The notes beneath the pieces were generated by a model. That model had not been told where the DNA came from. It worked only from the letters and a program-made list of their open reading frames with translations, and searched no databases. The translations under genes were made by a program, and so were the position numbers. A DNA stretch of 9,647 bases from Nitrospinota bacterium (GTDB lineage Bacteria > UBA8248), in assembly GCA_029937135.1 (NCBI GenBank), contig JAPYQX010000090.1, positions 1-9,647 of the forward strand. The letters are read 5' to 3'. Within the stretch, counting starts at the first letter, position 1. Each line of letters starts with the position of its first letter. Of the stretch, positions 7,103 through 9,647 are shown one piece after another.

Positions 7103-7128
7103 GAGATGCCTGGCAGAGATGCCTGGCA
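7103..7128 (+). repeat. Perfect 13-bp tandem duplication
   Basis: GAGATGCCTGGCA occurs twice back to back (7103-7115 and 7116-7128) in the spacer before the thiolase gene. It is either a recent slippage product or a pair of protein-binding half-sites; the sequence does not decide. Confidence 0.7.
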
Positions 7129-7182
7129 GGCCGCGCCGCGCGGGCCCAATCGAACCCCCGAATTCACGAATCCGAACCAGAA

Positions 7183-7201
7183 TTTCCGGCATCGCCGGAA
7201 A
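7183..7201 (+). promoter_or_regulatory. Palindrome just upstream of the thiolase ribosome binding site
   Basis: TTTCCGGC (7183-7190), a three-base centre ATC, then GCCGGAAA (7194-7201): a perfect inverted repeat with 8-bp arms. It ends six bases before the AGGAG (7208-7212) that serves the ATG at 7222. It could be an operator for a dimeric repressor such as the TetR-type regulators common beside acyl-CoA genes, or an RNA hairpin affecting translation of the thiolase. No T run follows, so it is a poor terminator. Confidence 0.5.
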
Positions 7202-7221
7202 CATGACAGGAGCCCACTCGC

Positions 7222-8409
7222 ATGAGAGAAGTCGTTATCCTGAGCAGCGTGCGGACCGCCGGAGGCGCCTTCGGCGGCTCGTTTAAAACGATGAGCGTGG
7301 TGGACCTCGGCGTCCACGCGGCGAGGGAGGCCATCCGCCGCTCGGGCATCGCCCCCGGGGATTTCGATGAAACCGTCATCGGCAACGGGTGGCAGACGGC
7401 CGTGGGCCCGAATTCGGCGCGCCTGATTTCGGTGGGCGCCGGGCTGCCCGTGGAAGTCCCCGCCTACACCATCAACAAGCGCTGCGGTTCGAGCCTCAAG
7501 GCGGCCGCGCTGGGCGCCCAGGCCATCCGGGCGGGCGACGCCGATATCGTCCTCGCCGGCGGGGCCGAGAGCACGACGAACGTCCCCTACGTCCAGCCGG
7601 GCGCGCGCTGGGGTAACCGATTCGGTCATGCCGAGTTTCTCGACCTGATCTACAAGGATGGCTACATGTGTCCGCTGGCGGGCGAGTTGATGGGGAACAC
7701 GGCCGAGAACCTCGCCGAGCGCTACAACATCGGGCGCGAGGAGCAGGACGCCTACGCCCTCGAAAGCCAGGAAAAGGCCGCCGCCGCGATCGCGGGCGGT
7801 AAATTCACTGCCGAGATCGTCCCGGTCGAAATCAAGGGGCGAAAGGGCGAGGTCAATTCCTTCGGCGCCGACGAGACCCCGCGCGGAGGGCTTTCGATGG
7901 AAAAACTCGGCAAGCTCAAGCCCGTTTTCAACGACACCGGCTCGGTCACCGCCGGAAACGCCTGCACCCAGGCGGACGCTGGTTCGGCCCTTGTCCTCGC
8001 CTCGCGCGAGAGAGCCGATGAACTTGGCGCGAAGCCCATCGCCGTGCTCAGGGGCTACGCCTCGACGGGCGTCGAGCCCCGGTTCATGGGGCTGGGGCCG
8101 GTGACGGCGATACCCAGGGCGCTGGAGCGCGCGGGTCTTAACCTCGGTGACATGGACCTGATAGAGGTGAACGAGGCCTTCGCCGTTCAAGTCATCGCCT
8201 GCGAGCGCGAGCTCGCGTGGGACCGGAATAAGCTCAACGTCCACGGCGGCGCCATCGCGCTCGGACACCCGGTTGGCGCGACCGGCGGAAAGCTCATGGC
8301 CACCTGCCTGAGCGCTCTTGAACAGCGGGGCGGGGAGTTCGGCGTGGTGAGCGCCTGCATCGGCGGCGGCCAGGGCGTCGCCGTCGTCGTCCAGCGCATC
8401 GCCGCCTGA
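7222..8409 (+). CDS. Acetyl-CoA acetyltransferase family thiolase
   Basis: Condenses two acyl-CoA units or splits a 3-ketoacyl-CoA, depending on flux; 395 residues, the usual length of a biosynthetic or degradative thiolase. The nucleophile is C88 in NKRCGSSLKA. N317 in NEAFA, H349 in GGAIALGHPVGATG and the acid/base C379 in ACIGGGQG complete the active site, in the same spacing as Zoogloea thiolase (C89, N316, H348, C378). One oddity is the substrate-side loop: the common NASGxNDGA pattern reads NACTQADAGSA (246-256), with Cys248 where the family usually has Ser. Start ATG at 7222 has AGGAG (7208-7212) nine bases upstream. With a 3-hydroxyacyl-CoA dehydrogenase homologue and an acyl-CoA dehydrogenase downstream, a role in beta-oxidation or a short-chain acyl-CoA pathway is likely. 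Exact substrate cannot be read, so no gene symbol is given. Confidence 0.93.
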   Translation: MREVVILSSVRTAGGAFGGSFKTMSVVDLGVHAAREAIRRSGIAPGDFDETVIGNGWQTAVGPNSARLISVGAGLPVEVPAYTINKRCGSSLKAAALGAQAIRAGDADIVLAGGAESTTNVPYVQPGARWGNRFGHAEFLDLIYKDGYMCPLAGELMGNTAENLAERYNIGREEQDAYALESQEKAAAAIAGGKFTAEIVPVEIKGRKGEVNSFGADETPRGGLSMEKLGKLKPVFNDTGSVTAGNACTQADAGSALVLASRERADELGAKPIAVLRGYASTGVEPRFMGLGPVTAIPRALERAGLNLGDMDLIEVNEAFAVQVIACERELAWDRNKLNVHGGAIALGHPVGATGGKLMATCLSALEQRGGEFGVVSACIGGGQGVAVVVQRIAA

Positions 8410-8414
8410 TCCGG

Positions 8415-8463
8415 AGCCTATGGCTCGTCCCTTAAGCCGGCGGCTGACACGAAGCCCGCGGCT
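8415..8463 (+). repeat. Three spaced AGCC-N3-GGCT inverted repeats
   Basis: Three 11-bp inverted repeats of the form AGCC-N3-GGCT lie at 8415-8425 (centre TAT), 8435-8445 (centre GGC) and 8453-8463 (centre CGC), starting 20 and 18 bp apart. The last two fall inside a longer imperfect 18-bp tandem repeat (8434-8451 and 8452-8469, 15 of 18 bases equal). The first, with flanking G/C, makes GAGCC-TAT-GGCTC and could act as a weak terminator after the thiolase stop, but no T run follows. A binding-site array between thiolase and dehydrogenase genes is an alternative. Confidence 0.55.
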
Positions 8464-8538
8464 GACCCATAGCCGCTACTTAACCTGAATCTGAAGATTG
8501 GCCTGAAGCCATCATCTCGAAAGAGGGGAACCCACGAA

Positions 8539-9396
8539 ATGGAATTCAAAAAGGCGATGGTGGTCGGCGCGGGTACGATGGGCGCGGGCATCGCCCAGAT
8601 TTTCGCCCAAAGCGGCATCCCCGTCACCCTGACCGCCCAGAGCGAGGAAATTGTTTCAGCCGCCGTGGCGGGCCTTGAAAAGCGGATGGCCCGGCGGGTC
8701 GATCAAGGGAAAATGAGCGAGGACGACAAAAAACAAATTCTCGGCCGCATCACGGCTGGAACCGGTTACGCCGCCGCCTCGGAGACGGACATTGTGATCG
8801 AAGCGATTTTCGAGGATATGGAGATCAAAAAGCGGATTTTAACCGCGCTCGATGAGGCCGCTCCGGACCGGACGATCTTCGCCTCCAATACCACCTCGCT
8901 TTCCATCAGCGAGATGGCGGCGGCCACTTCCCGGCCCGATAAGGTGGTCGGGATGCACTTCTTCAATCCCCCGGTCGTCATGAAGTTGGTCGAGATCATG
9001 CCCGGCATCGGGACGGCGCCCGAGACGGTCGAGGCCGTGAGTGAACTTGCCCGAACGTTGGGCAAGCAGCCCGTCCAGGCCCGCTTCGACAGCCCCGCCG
9101 GAATCGGCAGCCGCGTGCTCGCCGGATCGCTCAACGAGGCCGTCGAGGTCTTTGCCCAAGGGCTCGCCTCGGCCGAGGACATCGACGCGGCGATGAAGAT
9201 GGGCTGCGGCTTTCCGATGGGGCCGCTCGAGCTGATCGACCTCATCGGGGTGGACATCCACCTCGCCAAGACCGAGACCCTCTACCGCGAACTCGGCGAC
9301 CAGCGCTACCGCCCGAATTTTCTTTTGAAAAAAATGGTGCGCGCGGGGCATCTGGGGCGGAAAAGCGGGCGCGGTTTCCATAGCTACGAGGACTGA
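8539..9396 (+). CDS. 3-hydroxyacyl-CoA (3-hydroxybutyryl-CoA) dehydrogenase family protein
   Basis: By family, it oxidises an L-3-hydroxyacyl-CoA to the 3-ketoacyl-CoA with NAD, the step before thiolase; 285 residues, normal for the single-domain-pair type. The N-terminal Rossmann fold has GAGTMG at 10-15; the C-terminal domain has EDIDAAMKMGCGFPMGPLELIDLIGVD and ends GRKSGRGFHSYED. Catalytic H140 in HFFNPP and E152 in KLVE are present with the human-enzyme spacing of 12. Three key positions differ: the Asp after beta-strand 2 that binds the NAD ribose is Ala33 (VTLTAQS), the Ser of SNTSS is Thr119 (SNTTS), and the Asn of the PGFxVNR motif is Ser191 (PAGIGSR). Altered substrate or cofactor choice is therefore possible. 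Start ATG at 8539 has AGAGGGG (8523-8529) nine bases upstream. The acyl-CoA dehydrogenase gene follows after six bases. Confidence 0.88.
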   Translation: MEFKKAMVVGAGTMGAGIAQIFAQSGIPVTLTAQSEEIVSAAVAGLEKRMARRVDQGKMSEDDKKQILGRITAGTGYAAASETDIVIEAIFEDMEIKKRILTALDEAAPDRTIFASNTTSLSISEMAAATSRPDKVVGMHFFNPPVVMKLVEIMPGIGTAPETVEAVSELARTLGKQPVQARFDSPAGIGSRVLAGSLNEAVEVFAQGLASAEDIDAAMKMGCGFPMGPLELIDLIGVDIHLAKTETLYRELGDQRYRPNFLLKKMVRAGHLGRKSGRGFHSYED

Positions 9397-9402
9397 TCTC
9401 CT

Positions 9403-9647
9403 GTGGATTTCAATCTCAACGATGCGCAGCGGCTCCTCAAGGAGACCGCCGCCGAATTCGCCGCGACCCGTATTGTACCTGTCGCCCGTCAAAACGATAT
9501 CGACGGGCGGTTTCCGGCCGAAATTATCGAGGAGATGGGGGATCTCGGGTTTTTCGGCGGGGTGATCCCCGAGGCGTACGGCGGCGCGGAAATGGACTAT
9601 ATCTCCTACGCCGTTCTGATGGAGGAAATCAGCAAGGCTTGCAGCTC
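9403..9647 (+). CDS. Acyl-CoA dehydrogenase, N-terminal part (cut by window end)
   Basis: Only the first 81 codons are in the window; the frame is open at the right edge. It begins (GTG)DFNLNDAQRLLKETAAEFA and continues through DGRFPAEIIEEMGDLGFFG, then GVIPEAYGGAEMDYISYA and MEEISKACSS. These are the helical N-terminal domain hallmarks of FAD-dependent acyl-CoA dehydrogenases, which introduce the alpha-beta double bond and pass electrons to ETF. The IPEAYGGA...EEISKA pattern occurs in several subfamilies, so chain length or branched/aromatic substrate cannot be judged; the catalytic Glu and FAD residues are off the window. GTG start chosen because GAGGA (9388-9392) lies ten bases upstream and the N-terminus then matches the family. 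It follows the dehydrogenase stop by six bases, so the two are almost certainly cotranscribed. Confidence 0.9.
   Translation, partial: MDFNLNDAQRLLKETAAEFAATRIVPVARQNDIDGRFPAEIIEEMGDLGFFGGVIPEAYGGAEMDYISYAVLMEEISKACS

Noticed and set aside
7062..7286. Small + strand frame crossing the thiolase start
   Set aside because: No ribosome binding site, composition follows the spacer repeats, and it overlaps the well-supported thiolase start in another frame.
6985..8268. 427-codon open frame on the - strand opposite the thiolase
   Set aside because: Shadow of the thiolase codon pattern; the thiolase has all catalytic residues and a good ribosome binding site, the antisense frame has neither.

Overview
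The window is GC-rich, almost fully coding DNA with every recognisable gene on the + strand. It looks like a chromosomal segment of a free-living bacterium that makes lipoproteins and uses acyl-CoA metabolism. The core genes resemble those of Desulfobacterota/Tectomicrobia/Nitrospinota-type lineages (for example the HIHMGT form of the IleS HIGH motif and the site-2 protease next to trpS). No marker here fixes the phylum, so the assignment is weak. I see no rRNA, tRNA, CRISPR array, insertion sequence or phage gene.

Region A (about 1-6935) is a tightly packed run: site-2 protease (M50) / trpS / ileS / lspA / a small two-membrane-segment protein of unknown function / rluD-type pseudouridine synthase. 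Gaps are 21, 10, -4, 4 and 5 bases, so one operon is likely. A good sigma70-type promoter (TTGACC-18-TAGAAT) lies at 87-116. Its predicted start point falls just before a run of seven T and a GC hairpin, about 100 bases ahead of the TTG start I prefer for the protease. The theme is translation (two aminoacyl-tRNA synthetases, 23S rRNA modification) plus membrane proteolysis (M50 protease, lipoprotein signal peptidase). The order ileS-lspA-rluD is an old conserved neighbourhood, also known from Bacillus, here interrupted by the unknown gene.

Region B (7222 to the right edge) is a fatty-acid or short-chain acyl-CoA cluster: a thiolase, a 3-hydroxyacyl-CoA dehydrogenase-family protein, and the first 81 codons of an acyl-CoA dehydrogenase cut by the window end. 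Together they would cover the first, third and fourth steps of a beta-oxidation-like (or reverse) cycle. No enoyl-CoA hydratase is visible. The 286-base spacer before this cluster holds a perfect 8-bp-arm palindrome just ahead of the ribosome binding site and a 13-bp tandem duplication. The 129-base thiolase/dehydrogenase spacer holds three evenly spaced AGCC-N3-GGCT inverted repeats.

I found no wholly new multi-gene system. The observations most worth checking are: an IleS whose C-terminal zinc knuckle has lost two of four cysteines; a 3-hydroxyacyl-CoA dehydrogenase homologue with changes at the NAD-binding Asp and at two catalytic positions; a possible slippage-type start at the first promoter; the three-copy inverted-repeat array; and a repeat-built tail on LspA.
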